From assembly GCA_965263285.1 (NCBI GenBank), contig CBDHHD010000016.1, positions 1,550,001 through 1,614,000 on the forward strand: a DNA stretch of 64,000 nucleotides. The letters are read 5' to 3'. Every line of letters starts with the position of its first letter. Position 1 is the first letter of the stretch. The position numbers and the translations under genes were made by a program. Under the pieces are notes generated by a model that saw only the letters and a list, made by a program, of their open reading frames with translations, was not told where the DNA came from and searched no databases. Source of the DNA: JASGCP01 sp965263285. Lineage in GTDB: Bacteria > Bacteroidota > Bacteroidia > Chitinophagales > Chitinophagaceae. Shown piece after piece: positions 17,144 to 26,642 of this stretch.

Positions 17144-18067
17144 ATGTCTACTTGTAATACTTTACACGCGTCTTATAAAAAACCTTCTTGGTTAAAAGTA
17201 AAGTTGCCTATTGGAGAAAGTTATAAACAAGTAAGAAATATCGTTGACACACATCATTTACACACAATTTGTGAGAGTGGCAATTGTCCTAATATGGGAG
17301 AATGCTGGGGTGCCGGCACTGCTACTTTTATGATATTGGGGAATATTTGTACTCGTAGTTGTAGATTTTGTGCAGTAGCAACAGGCAAACCGCTCCCTCC
17401 AGATTGGAATGAACCGCAACGAGTAGCAGAGAGTATTTATCTTATGAAAATAAATCATGCCGTTATTACATCGGTAGATAGAGACGATTTGCCCGATGGT
17501 GGAAGTGCAATATGGCATAATACAATTAAAGCAGTAAAAAATTTGTGTCCTCAAACCACACTCGAAACACTTATTCCTGATTTTAAAGCTAATCTTAGTC
17601 AAATACAAATAATTGCACAAGCAAAGCCAGAAGTAGTAAGTCATAATGTAGAAACAGTAGAACGAATGACACCTAAGGTACGGGTACAAGCCAAATATAG
17701 AAGAAGCTTAGAAGTTCTTTCTATATTGAAAAAAAATGGAATGCGTACAAAATCGGGTATTATGTTAGGAGTGGGTGAAACAAAAGAGGAAGTAATTAAT
17801 ACGATGAGACATTTAAAAGAGGTATCTTGTGACGTTCTCACAATAGGACAGTATTTACAACCAACTGTAGCACATTTGCCTATTGACAGATTTGTTCACC
17901 CCGATGAATTTGCAGAATTAAAAGATAGGGGCTATGAATTGGGTTTTGATTTTGTAGAAAGTGGCCCTTTAGTTCGCTCTTCTTACCATAGTGAAAGACA
18001 TGTAATAGCAGGTGTGGGGCAAAAGCAATGGCGACAAGAAATAAAAAATTATCCAACCATATTTTAA
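17144..18067 (+). CDS. lipA: Lipoyl synthase
   Basis: 307 residues from the chosen ATG. LipA is a radical-SAM enzyme that inserts two sulfurs into octanoylated lipoyl domains. The auxiliary cluster Cys residues are in CESGNCPNMGEC, and the radical-SAM cluster is in CTRSCRFCAV (CxxxCxxC). The C-terminal SGPLVRSSYHSERH, with the conserved Ser/Arg, is present. An in-frame TTG at 17126 would overlap a -7-like box, so the ATG at 17144 (MSTCNTLHASYK) is preferred. It is divergent from the alanine dehydrogenase gene. Confidence 0.95.
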   Translation: MSTCNTLHASYKKPSWLKVKLPIGESYKQVRNIVDTHHLHTICESGNCPNMGECWGAGTATFMILGNICTRSCRFCAVATGKPLPPDWNEPQRVAESIYLMKINHAVITSVDRDDLPDGGSAIWHNTIKAVKNLCPQTTLETLIPDFKANLSQIQIIAQAKPEVVSHNVETVERMTPKVRVQAKYRRSLEVLSILKKNGMRTKSGIMLGVGETKEEVINTMRHLKEVSCDVLTIGQYLQPTVAHLPIDRFVHPDEFAELKDRGYELGFDFVESGPLVRSSYHSERHVIAGVGQKQWRQEIKNYPTIF

Positions 18068-18234
18068 TAATGTAGGCATAACACTTATTTAACAACAACT
18101 ACACTCCATCAACACAATAGATTTTAATTGAGTGCCTTGACTAATAATCATGTGAAGAGTCTCGTTAGAACTACCCTCAAAAAAGGATATAGTCCTTATA
18201 ATTATAGGCATTTTTCCATTTATAAAAAAATACT

Positions 18235-18242
18235 TATTTTTG
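18235..18242 (+). promoter_or_regulatory. Bacteroidota-type -7 box before the phosphosulfolactate synthase gene
   Basis: TATTTTTG fits TAnnTTTG and ends only 10 bp before the ATG at 18252 and 28 bp before the ATG at 18270. If it is used, either the transcript is nearly leaderless or translation begins at 18270. Confidence 0.4.
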
Positions 18243-18251
18243 CCAAAAAAA

Positions 18252-19031
18252 ATGCTTTCTTTATCCAACATGCCCAGTCGCTTAAAAAAACCAAGACATA
18301 ATGGTATCACAATGGTTATGGATAAAGGATTAAGTGTTGCCGAAACAGAAAACTTTCTAAGCATTTCACACACACATGTAGATATTGTAAAATTAGGCTT
18401 TGGAACAGCATATGTAACTCCTATGAATATATTAATAGAAAAAATAAAAATCTATCAATCTTATCATTTGCCCATTTTCTTAGGAGGTACATTATTTGAG
18501 GCGCATGTAATTAGAAATCAATTTGACCAATATCTATCTTTATGCAAGCACTTAGACATCAAGTACATGGAAGTGAGCGATGGATCTATTCAAATATCTC
18601 ATACAGACAAATGTAATTATATCTCCATGCTTGCAAAAGAAGGCACTGTTTTAAGTGAAGTAGGCAGTAAAGATCCAACTTGTATCTTTACCTCACATCA
18701 ATGGATACAAGCTATAAAAGAAGAATTAGAAGCAGGTTCATCTTATGTGATTACTGAAGCAAGAGAGTCAGGCACTGTTGGAATTTATAGAGAAAATGGA
18801 AAAGCAAGAGAAGATTTAATTGAAGATATTATTACAAACATCTCCCCTGAAAAAATTATTTGGGAAGCACCTCAAAAAAGTCAGCAAATATATTTTATAG
18901 AACAATTAGGATGTAATGTTAATCTAGGAAATATTGCACCTAATGAAGTCATCTCATTAGAAGCGATGAGAATGGGACTAAGAGCGGATACTTTTAACTC
19001 TTTCTTCCCCCCTGCACAGAAGAATGAATAA
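18252..19031 (+). CDS. comA: Phosphosulfolactate synthase (ComA-like)
   Basis: About 259 residues. ComA joins sulfite to phosphoenolpyruvate to give phosphosulfolactate, first known in coenzyme M synthesis. In other bacteria the family also appears in sulfonate metabolism. The TIM-barrel signatures seen are NGITMVMDKGLSV, HVDIVKLGFGTAYVTP, YMEVSDGSI, and SSYVITEARESGTVGIYREN with R near residue 190. Start choice is uncertain (18252 or 18270). The next gene on the strand, across a mobile repeat, is an AOS-family acyltransferase, suggesting a route to cysteate-based sulfonolipids. Confidence 0.85.
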   Translation: MLSLSNMPSRLKKPRHNGITMVMDKGLSVAETENFLSISHTHVDIVKLGFGTAYVTPMNILIEKIKIYQSYHLPIFLGGTLFEAHVIRNQFDQYLSLCKHLDIKYMEVSDGSIQISHTDKCNYISMLAKEGTVLSEVGSKDPTCIFTSHQWIQAIKEELEAGSSYVITEARESGTVGIYRENGKAREDLIEDIITNISPEKIIWEAPQKSQQIYFIEQLGCNVNLGNIAPNEVISLEAMRMGLRADTFNSFFPPAQKNE

Positions 19032-19033
19032 AT

Positions 19034-19517
19034 GGCTAAATCTTTTTTTCAGGTGCTAAGAGAAATACAGTTATAACTACTTAGTTAACTCAATAGGTTT
19101 AATGAAGTGTATGGATGATCGAATAATTATAAGTATGAAAATAATAGGAAATATCTGATGGGGACAGCCCTCAGATAAAGAGCGTTACAAAACGAGGCGA
19201 GCGAAGCGACCAGCGAGAATGTGGAGGCGGAAGTTTTTATATATGAATCGTTATGATGAGCATAAAGTATTTACATAAAAGATAACTATGGATAAGCTCA
19301 TCATAACGATTCATACCTAACCGCCTCTCATTCATTCTCGCTAGCGTAGTGAGCCGTAGTTTTGTAGCTCTTTATCTACAGGCTTGATTTTTTCTTTGTT
19401 TCTTTCTTTTGTATCAAGACAAAAGAAAGAAACAGATATAAAAAACGAGTATGAACCTATACATGAGTAGTTGCCATTTATTAAAAACCTCTTAGCACCT
19501 TAAAAAAGGATTTAGCC
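19034..19517 (+). mobile_element. Type-2 palindromic repeat, complete copy
   Basis: It runs from GGCTAAATCTTTTTTTCAGG to the complementary end AAAAAAGGATTTAGCC. The core palindrome is complete, with both arms and the right-arm hairpin (TTTCTTTCTTTTGT...). The ends are of the type-2 form (GGTGCTAAGAG). No clear target duplication (GAATAAAT before, GACTAAAT after). Confidence 0.85.
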
Positions 19518-19616
19518 GACTAAATCAAATATTCGCACTACATGTCTTACATAACAATATAGATACCTACTGAGTAGTTACAAAAAAAGGTTTACCTTAT
19601 TTATATTATATTTTTT

Positions 19617-19624
19617 TATCTTTG
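19617..19624 (+). promoter_or_regulatory. Bacteroidota-type -7 box before the AOS-family gene
   Basis: TATCTTTG matches TAnnTTTG exactly. It lies 11 bp before the ATG at 19636, implying a very short leader. A weak TTTA lies about 21 bp upstream. Confidence 0.5.
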
Positions 19625-19635
19625 CAAAAAAAAAT

Positions 19636-20901
19636 ATGGCAGATATATTTGACAAATTACTTAAACACCATGGTAATATTGGCCAACACCAAGAACGAGC
19701 ACATGGCTATTATGTATTCCCTCGCTTAGAAGGAGAAATTAGCAATCACATGATGTTTAGAGGCAAAAAAGTAATTGTGTGGAGCACTAACAATTACTTA
19801 GGTTTAGCTAACCATCCTGAAGTAAGAATGGCCGATACAGAAGCAACAAAAAAATATGGTCTTGCCTATCCTATGGGCTCTAGGATGATGACTGGGAATA
19901 GTGTAATACATGAGCAACTAGAGGCTTCCTTGGCAACTTTTGAAAAAAAAGAAGCAGCTATCTTACTAAATTATGGCTATCAAGGCATTATGAGCACCAT
20001 TGATGCAATTGTAAACAGACAAGATATTATTATATATGATGCCGAATCGCATGCATGCATTATTGATGCAATCCGACTACATCAAGGAGAAAGTTTTCGC
20101 TTTAAACATAATAACATAGCAGATTGTGAAAAGAAATTGCAAAAAGCCACTGCTATTTTAAAAGAAAAACAGTTAAATGGAGGTATCTTAATCATTACAG
20201 AAGGAGTATATGGAATGGCAGGAGACCAAGCAAAATTAAAAGATATCATTGCTCTAAAAAAAACATACCCCTTTAGACTATTAGTAGACGACGCACATGG
20301 CTTTGGCACATTAGGAAAAACAGGAGCAGGAATAGGAGAAGAACAAAATTGTCAATCAGATATCGACTTGTATTTTGCCACATTTGCTAAGTCGATGGCT
20401 TCTATTGGCGCTTTTGTTGCAGGAGATAAAAAAATCATTAATTTTATTCGATACAATATCCGATCTCAAATATATGCAAAGAGTTTGCCTATGCCTATTG
20501 TATTAGGTAACATAAAACGATTAGAGCTGTTACAAAATAAACCATCTTTTAAAGAACAACTATGGAAAAATGCACGCTCCCTTCAAAAAGGACTTATAGC
20601 ACACGGATTTGATATTGGCAATACAGAATCAGTTGTTACTCCCATATATATGAAAGGAGGAGTGGAAGAAGCTACCGCTATGTTAAAAGACCTGAGAGAA
20701 ACGCACCATGTATTCTGCTCTATTGTTGTACCTCCTGTAATTCCTCAAGGACATATTATTTATCGACTTATTCCCACATCTATTCATACCGAATCAGATA
20801 TTCATATTACTCTAGAGGCATTTAAGCATTGTAAAACTAAATTAGATGCAGGAGAATATAAATTAAACGATATCCCCAATATGGCCGACAAACACATGTA
20901 A
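19636..20901 (+). CDS. PLP-dependent alpha-oxoamine synthase family enzyme (sphingolipid or sulfonolipid acyltransferase candidate)
   Basis: 421 residues. The family condenses an amino acid with an acyl thioester and includes serine palmitoyltransferase, KBL, BioF and cysteate acyltransferases. Landmarks are STNNYLGLANHPEVR, GSRMMTGNSVIHEQLE, LLNYGYQGI, LLVDDAHGFGTLG (PLP-contacting Asp and His) and FAKSMASIGAFVAG, where Lys is the expected Schiff-base residue. The N-terminal ~40 residues (RAHGYYVFPRLEGEISNHM) are like Bacteroidota lipid-forming members, not BioF. The nearby ComA-like gene makes a cysteate-based capnine pathway plausible, but substrate choice cannot be read from sequence alone. 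Confidence 0.8.
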   Translation: MADIFDKLLKHHGNIGQHQERAHGYYVFPRLEGEISNHMMFRGKKVIVWSTNNYLGLANHPEVRMADTEATKKYGLAYPMGSRMMTGNSVIHEQLEASLATFEKKEAAILLNYGYQGIMSTIDAIVNRQDIIIYDAESHACIIDAIRLHQGESFRFKHNNIADCEKKLQKATAILKEKQLNGGILIITEGVYGMAGDQAKLKDIIALKKTYPFRLLVDDAHGFGTLGKTGAGIGEEQNCQSDIDLYFATFAKSMASIGAFVAGDKKIINFIRYNIRSQIYAKSLPMPIVLGNIKRLELLQNKPSFKEQLWKNARSLQKGLIAHGFDIGNTESVVTPIYMKGGVEEATAMLKDLRETHHVFCSIVVPPVIPQGHIIYRLIPTSIHTESDIHITLEAFKHCKTKLDAGEYKLNDIPNMADKHM

Positions 20902-20942
20902 CAAAATGGCGTTTGTATATTATTTTTATCTATTGTACAATT

Positions 20943-21737
20943 ATGCAAACATATTTAAGTCTTCTCTCACACATATTAAAACATGGCACTAACAAAGTAG
21001 ATAGAACAGGAGTAGGAGTATATAGCTGTTTCGGTTATCAAATGAGATTTGACTTGGCAGAGGGGTTCCCACTAGTTACTACTAAAAAAATGCATACAAA
21101 AAGCATCATTTACGAACTACTTTGGTTTTTGAAAGGGCATACCAATATTGCTTTTCTAAAAGAAAACGGCATATCTATTTGGGACGAATGGGCAAATGCA
21201 GCAGGAGAATTAGGGCCTATATACGGCAAACAATGGCGCTCATGGGAATGCAAAAACAATATGGCTATTGACCAAATAAGTAATGTTATTGAGGAGATTA
21301 AAAAAAATCCCCATAGCAGACGACTAGTAGTAAGCGCTTGGAATGTTGCCGACTTGCCAGCTATGGCTTTACAACCTTGCCATGTGTTATTTCAATTCTA
21401 TGTGTCAAATAAAAAACTAAGTTGTCATTTATATCAACGAAGTGCAGATGCATTCTTAGGAATACCTTTTAACATAGCTTCATACGCACTTTTAACAATG
21501 ATGATTGCACAAGTATGTGATTTACAATATGGAGAGTTTATTCACTCTTTGGGAGACGCACACATATACCTTAACCATATAGACCAAGTAAGATTACAGC
21601 TATCTAGATCACCCTTTCCATTACCCACTATACAGATAACTACCGACAAAAAAAATATTTTTGATTTTCAATATAATGATTTCACCCTATTCAACTACCA
21701 ATATCACCCAAGTATTAAAGCGCCTATCGCTATCTAA
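20943..21737 (+). CDS. thyA: Thymidylate synthase
   Basis: 264 residues from the ATG at 20943, which equals the standard ThyA length; the open frame upstream of it is not needed. The enzyme makes dTMP from dUMP using methylene-tetrahydrofolate. Seen are KVDRTGVGVYSCFGYQMRF, ELLWFLKGHTNI, ALQPCHVLFQFYV with the catalytic Cys, YQRSADAFLGIPFNIASYA and LGDAHIYLNH. It is followed 12 bp later by cca. Confidence 0.96.
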   Translation: MQTYLSLLSHILKHGTNKVDRTGVGVYSCFGYQMRFDLAEGFPLVTTKKMHTKSIIYELLWFLKGHTNIAFLKENGISIWDEWANAAGELGPIYGKQWRSWECKNNMAIDQISNVIEEIKKNPHSRRLVVSAWNVADLPAMALQPCHVLFQFYVSNKKLSCHLYQRSADAFLGIPFNIASYALLTMMIAQVCDLQYGEFIHSLGDAHIYLNHIDQVRLQLSRSPFPLPTIQITTDKKNIFDFQYNDFTLFNYQYHPSIKAPIAI

Positions 21738-21749
21738 TTATTATTATTT

Positions 21750-23213
21750 ATGCACCTACCAGATCAATGCTTAACAGAAGAAGAAAAAAACATTATCAAT
21801 ATCATTGCCGTAGTTACACAACAAGAGTCAATTCCTTGCTATATCATAGGCGGATGGGTAAGAGATAAGATATTAAAAAGAAAAAGCATTTCAAAAGATA
21901 TGGATATCGTTTGCGTAGGTGGCGACGCATCTTATATAGCCGAACAAATATCAAAAAAATGGACAAAAGGAGAAACACATATCAACTATTTTAAACACTT
22001 CGGAGTAGCACAGCTAACACTCTTGTTTGAAAAGGATGTTGCCAACCGTGTCATATTAGAATTTGTTACAGCAAGAAAAGAAAGCTATTCTTACGATAGT
22101 AGAAACCCTCAAGTAACACCGGGCAATCTCTTAGACGACCAATCCAGAAGAGATCTTACCATTAACACCATTGCCTTATCATTACAAGCTACAGATTTCT
22201 TACATATATATGACCCCTTTCACGGAATAGAATATATAGAAAAAAAAATATTAAAAACTCCTTTAGCAGATGCCAGGCAAACTTATTCAGACGACCCACT
22301 TAGAATGATTAGAACCATTCGGTTTGCTGCACAACTACAATTTGATATAGACCCCCATACTCTTCAAGCCATTATAGATATGGCACACCGTATAAAAATA
22401 ATATCCCAAGAACGCATTACAGATGAAATACAAAAGATAATGATGAGCACCATCCCCTCTATAGGGTGGAAATTGTTAGACCAGACACATCTATTATCTT
22501 ATATATTTCCTAGATTACTTGATTTAAAAGGAGCAGTGTTTATTGATGGGAAAGGACATAAAGATAATTTCACCCATACCTTACAAGTATTAGATAATGT
22601 GGCAATCGTAAGCAATGATCTATGGTTGCGATGGGCTGCTTTATTGCATGATATTGCCAAGCCAGCTACAAAGAAATTCGACAAAGAACATGGATGGTCT
22701 TTTCATGGGCACGAAGTGGTAGGCGCCAAAATGGTTCCTTCTATATTTAGACAATTTAAGTTGCCTACATCAGAGCCCATGCTATTTGTAAAGAAACTAG
22801 TTTTTTTACACCTTCGCCCTATTAGTTTAACTAAAGAAGATATTACCGATAGCGCTATTCGAAGGTTATTATTCGAAGCAGGTGAACATATCGATCAATT
22901 AATGATACTATGTAAAGCAGATATTACTAGTAAAAACCCTAAGAAAGTCATACAATATTTACAAAACTTTAACTATGTAGAAACGCGCATGCAAGCAGTA
23001 GAAGAAAAAGACCATCTTCGTGCATGGCAACCCCCCATTACCGGTAGTATCATTATGCAAACATTTAATATACCTCCTTGTAAAGAAGTAGGTATTATTA
23101 AGGAAGCTATTAAAGAAGCCATATTAGACGGTAAAATAGAAAACGATTTCGAACCTGCATATCAATTTATGTTATCATTAGGAAAAGAGTTAAATTTGCT
23201 TTCTATTAATTAA
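21750..23213 (+). CDS. cca: CCA tRNA nucleotidyltransferase / poly(A) polymerase family with HD domain
   Basis: 487 residues. This class-II nucleotidyltransferase adds or repairs the tRNA 3'-CCA end. The head domain has YIIGGWVRDKILKRKS and DMDIV, the catalytic DxD. It is followed by RRDLTINTIAL and DPLRMIRTIRFAAQL, the RNA-binding neck. An HD phosphohydrolase domain begins at WAALLHDIAKPATK with a downstream FHGHEVVGAKM. Poly(A) polymerase cannot be fully excluded, but the HD-containing form is typical of Bacteroidota CCA enzymes. Confidence 0.9.
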   Translation: MHLPDQCLTEEEKNIINIIAVVTQQESIPCYIIGGWVRDKILKRKSISKDMDIVCVGGDASYIAEQISKKWTKGETHINYFKHFGVAQLTLLFEKDVANRVILEFVTARKESYSYDSRNPQVTPGNLLDDQSRRDLTINTIALSLQATDFLHIYDPFHGIEYIEKKILKTPLADARQTYSDDPLRMIRTIRFAAQLQFDIDPHTLQAIIDMAHRIKIISQERITDEIQKIMMSTIPSIGWKLLDQTHLLSYIFPRLLDLKGAVFIDGKGHKDNFTHTLQVLDNVAIVSNDLWLRWAALLHDIAKPATKKFDKEHGWSFHGHEVVGAKMVPSIFRQFKLPTSEPMLFVKKLVFLHLRPISLTKEDITDSAIRRLLFEAGEHIDQLMILCKADITSKNPKKVIQYLQNFNYVETRMQAVEEKDHLRAWQPPITGSIIMQTFNIPPCKEVGIIKEAIKEAILDGKIENDFEPAYQFMLSLGKELNLLSIN

Positions 23214-23223
23214 TTCCACTTGT

Positions 23224-23757
23224 ATGAATAAAATATATGAATTTAGAATTACTTGGAATAATGACCCTTCTGTCTACAGAGATATTGCTATTCTTAACAA
23301 TCAAACATTTGAAGATCTTCATAAGTGCATTGTCGAGTCAATTAAATTTGATGGCAAACACCAAGCTTGTTTTTATAGAAGCAATAGCTTAGGTGAAAAA
23401 GGTAGAGCTATTGCCTTATCATCATCTACCTCAACGCATAACGACAATGTAGCTATTAAAGCCTTAATAATGAATAAAACCTTAATTAAAAACGAAATAG
23501 AACAACTAGGACAAGTATATATATATGAATACGATATAAAAAACGAATGGATTTTTGAAGTAGAGTTTAGACATCTATTAAATAATAATAAAAATACCAC
23601 TTATCCAAAAATAACAAGAATAAATGGCGACTTCCCCTTTCAATATTCACTAAAAGAAACTATCGAGCAAGACCTTGCTGTGATTAGAAATAAAATAAAC
23701 GACTTAAAAAAAGAAGGGGAAAAAGGATTTGACTTTTTAAAAGATGGAGACATGTGA
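23224..23757 (+). CDS. pRiA4b ORF-3-like protein
   Basis: 177 residues. The N-terminus KIYEFRITWNNDPSVYRDIAILNNQTFEDLH and KFDGKHQACFYR fit the plasmid pRiA4b ORF-3-like fold (also called IS1096 passenger TnpR-like), whose role is unknown. The second half is polar and ends in a Lys-rich helix. It starts 10 bp after cca and may share its transcript. Confidence 0.7.
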   Translation: MNKIYEFRITWNNDPSVYRDIAILNNQTFEDLHKCIVESIKFDGKHQACFYRSNSLGEKGRAIALSSSTSTHNDNVAIKALIMNKTLIKNEIEQLGQVYIYEYDIKNEWIFEVEFRHLLNNNKNTTYPKITRINGDFPFQYSLKETIEQDLAVIRNKINDLKKEGEKGFDFLKDGDM

Positions 23758-23797
23758 TGTTATTTTCGTAAATACTCAAGTAGCTGAACAACTTGTA

Positions 23798-24145
23798 TTA
23801 AGTGAATTGCCTGTTTGGAGTAGTTTTGCAGTATTCAATTTTAGTGAGACAAACTTTATAGCCGTATGCGTTTAAAATATTCTTTTTATTTTTCAAAACC
23901 ATTTTACTAAAAAATGGAATAGTCAGATTTTTCTTTTTGGTAATGATTCCATAAACAATTGTATAGTCTGATGCTTTTGGTTTTTCGAGTGGGCACAGTT
24001 CTTTATAGTCTTTGTCTAATTTTTCTAATCTTTTTCTTACTTTTTCACGAAAAATCTCATCAAAAAGAAAAAGCTTTGCTGAAACAAAACCTTGCTCAAA
24101 AAAATGACTGAGCTGTGCTGAGCCTTTATCTTTTTTTATATGAAT
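23798..24145 (-). pseudogene. C-terminal remnant of a DUF6119 (TIGR04141) family gene
   Basis: Reading the minus strand from the IS66 edge gives an open frame without a start: AQLSHFFEQGFVSAKLFLFD, then REKVRKRLEKLDKDY, then YTIVYGIITKKKNLTIPFFS and KNKKNILNAYGYKVCLTKIE, ending at a stop at 23798. The order 'AQLSHLFxQG ... IxxxLPFFSKxNLxxAxxxLxxxGYxVxL' is what I recall for the sporadically distributed TIGR04141/DUF6119 family. The rest of the gene is absent, cut by the IS66 element. Family assignment from memory of motifs. Confidence 0.6.
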
Positions 24146-25734
24146 GTAACTATTTAGGTGCTATATTAATATTTTATTTATTTTTGCATGATTATTTATT
24201 TATAGAAATACAAATTGGACACAACAAATGTTGACTTTTTGGTTAAGGAGTTGAGTGAGTTAAAGCTATTATTTTCTACACTTGAAAATAAACATAAAGT
24301 ACTTGAAAATAAACACATTCTTCTTACGAAAGAACATGATTAGTTTTAAATGAGAATAACAAACTTCGTGAGGAGATAAAACAATTAAAAAGTAAATTAA
24401 ATACAAATAGTAGAAATAGCCATAAGCCACCCTCTATGGATAGTTTTAATAAAATCATAAAAAGATCAAATAGTGTGAATGAATTAGCTAAGAAACTACA
24501 AGGCGGTCAAATTGGTCATAAGGGCAAGAGTTTAGAATTTAGTTCTTCTCCTGATTATCAGAAGTTCATTTTGCCTGAGATTTGTTCTTGTTGTGGGAAA
24601 AGTTTATTAGGAGAGGAAGTTATTGAATATAGGGAAAGGCGCCAAGTATATGATTTGCCTAAAGAAATAAAATTGGAAGTGTATGAGTATAGAACAGGTA
24701 AAGTAAAATGTCAGTGTGGCAATCAAGAATGGGGCAAATATCCAACTGGTGTTGAATCACAATTACAATATGGTATGTCTATTCGTGTATTAATAACCTC
24801 ATTAAGTGTAAAACATAGAATGCCATTAAAGCAAATCAAAAGTTTGTTAGGAGATTTATTTTTTTGTGATATTAATGAGAGCACGATTATTAAAGCTACC
24901 AAAGAGTGTTATACTAATATACAAAAAAGTTTAGAAGTGATTAAAGAGAAAACAATAACCTCATCCGTGGTACATGCGGATGAAACATCTATAAGAGTAA
25001 ATAAAACAAATGCTTGGGTTCATGTGGTGAGTAACGAGAAATTCACATATATGTTTGCTCACAAAAAGCGAGGCAAGGAAGCCATAGAAAGTGATCAATC
25101 CATTCTTAAAGAAATTACAGGTTTTTTAGTGCATGATTGTTGGGTTAGTTATTTTGATTTATCAAATTGTAAGCATGTTATTTGTAATGCACATATACTT
25201 AGAGAATTAGAAAAAGCAAAAGAAGATAATAGTTTGTGGGCAGTAGAGATGCAAAATTTATTAATGAACTTATACAAAAAGACAGAAAAAGGGACAAGTA
25301 TATTATCTAAGACTGAAGCTAAAGAATGGGGAGAGCAATACGACTTAATATGCCAAAGAGGAGAGATAGAAGAGCCTATAGCTGTAAAATCTCCGAATTG
25401 TCGCGGACGACCTAAAAAAACTAAATCCCGAAATTTATTAGAAAGAATGCAAAGGCACAAAGAAAGTATTTTACTCTTTGTGTCAGTAAAAGTCGTGCCC
25501 TTTACTAATAATCAAGCTGAGAGGGATTTGCGAAAAATTAAAGTTAAGCAAAAAATATCTACTTCTTTTAGGAGTCAATTAGGGGCTGATATTTATTTAG
25601 CTATAGAAAGTTTTTTGTCAACTTTGCAAAAGCATGGTATTAATTGTTATGAAGAACTAAAAAAGGTATTTAGTCAAAAAGAGTATTGTTGGACTTGTTA
25701 ATATCTCTTCATAACTTAGCACCTAAATAGTTAC
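24146..25734 (+). mobile_element. IS66-family insertion sequence carrying only the large transposase gene
   Basis: The ends GTAACTATTTAGGTGCTA (24146) and its complement ending TTAC at 25734 form an 18-bp inverted repeat starting with GTAA, as is usual for IS66. About 1.59 kb. The accessory tnpA/tnpB genes of larger IS66 elements are absent. The 8 bp on each side (ATATGAAT and AATTATTC) do not match, so the target duplication is lost or the element has recombined. Confidence 0.8.
24248..25701 (+). pseudogene. IS66 family transposase (TnpC), frameshifted near the N-terminus
   Basis: The long frame from 24436 (421 residues) has the IS66 core. It contains a zinc-ribbon-like CSCCGKSL...CQCG, then SVVHADETSIRVNKTNAWV (first catalytic Asp), GFLVHDCWVSYF (second), CNAHILRELE, and PFTNNQAERDLRKIKVKQKIS with the catalytic Glu. 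Upstream coding sequence is recognisable: ELSELKLLFSTLENKHKVLE in one frame from 24248 and LNENNKLREEIKQLKSKLN in the next from 24346. This is the coiled-coil leader of TnpC with a single-base shift near 24338-24345. A shortened product from 24436 might still be made. Confidence 0.8.
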
Positions 25735-26057
25735 AATTATTCAATCACTTCATTTTGTTTTGCTAACAGTACAAAATAAAGTTAGCATGCCTAATATTTA
25801 TTAATGTGAAGTACTTTATAAAAATAAAAAAACAAAGGAAATTTTCCAAAAAATAATTTTATATGCAAGAAAAAGACATTTTTAATTTCATGCAAACGAT
25901 ACTAAATATTTCATCATATTTTGCAATTACTAAGATTAACAAAAGCAAAGCTAAAGAGACCCAGAAACCAATCCGTGTTTATTTAAAAAAATCCCTCACA
26001 CTACAATGTAGATATTTAAAAAACATTTACATGTATCTAAACAATTACTCTTATTAT
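25735..26057. other. Intergenic region with no supported gene
   Basis: About 320 bp between the IS66 end and the next composite element. A frame from 25863 exists but runs into the mobile element and has no recognisable content, so I do not call it a gene. Confidence 0.5.
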
Positions 26058-26618
26058 GGCATAACTAAATTTAGTGTGATGGAGTATGCAAAGATACAAA
26101 ATAAAATGGATATTTGTAAAAACAATTTTATATGGGTTACATCTTTTTTTAAGATGCTGTAAGCATGGATTATTACATATATATAAATATGGAAATAATA
26201 ATAGGAAATGTCTGATGAGGACTGCCCTCAGATAAAGAGCGTTACAAAACGAGGTGAGCGAAGCGACCAGCGAGAATGTGGAGGCGGAAGTTTTTGTATA
26301 TGAATCGTTATGATGAGCATAAAGCATGTACATAAAAGATACCTATGGATAAGCTCATCATAACGATTCATACCTAACCGCCTCCCATTCATTCTCGCTA
26401 GCGTAGCGAACCGTAGTTTTGTAGCTCTTTATCTGCAGGCTTGATTTTTTCTTTGTTTCTTTCTTTTGTATCAAGACAAAAGAAAGAAAAAGATATAAAA
26501 ATAAAATATTAACCTATACCTGAGTAATTAAAAAAACACAAATACACCCCAGCACCTCAAAAAAAGGCGTAGCCTTTTAGTAACCTAAATTTTTCCTCAC
26601 ACTAAATTTAGTTATGCC
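26058..26618 (+). mobile_element. Composite palindromic MITE-like element, copy 2, with 8-bp target duplication
   Basis: It starts GGCATAACTAAATTTAGTGT and ends with its complement at 26618. The perfect flanking repeat is CTTATTAT (26050-26057 and 26619-26626). The inner ends are diverged: TTACATCTTTTTTTAAGATG on the left and CACCTCAAAAAAAGGCGTAG on the right. The core palindrome is complete. It separates the IS66 element from hemW. Confidence 0.9.
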
Positions 26619-26642
26619 CTTATTATCTAATAAAGAAGATAA

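Noticed and set aside
18068..18239. A possible small degenerate GGCATAAC element (GGCATAACACTTATTTAACA near 18074).
   Set aside because: Only the first 8 bases match the outer end, no matching right end or target duplication was found; CTCAAAAAAGGATATAGTCC near 18177 is at best a worn repeat end.
25863..26162. A 99-codon plus-strand frame.
   Set aside because: Its second half lies inside the composite element and it has no recognisable features.
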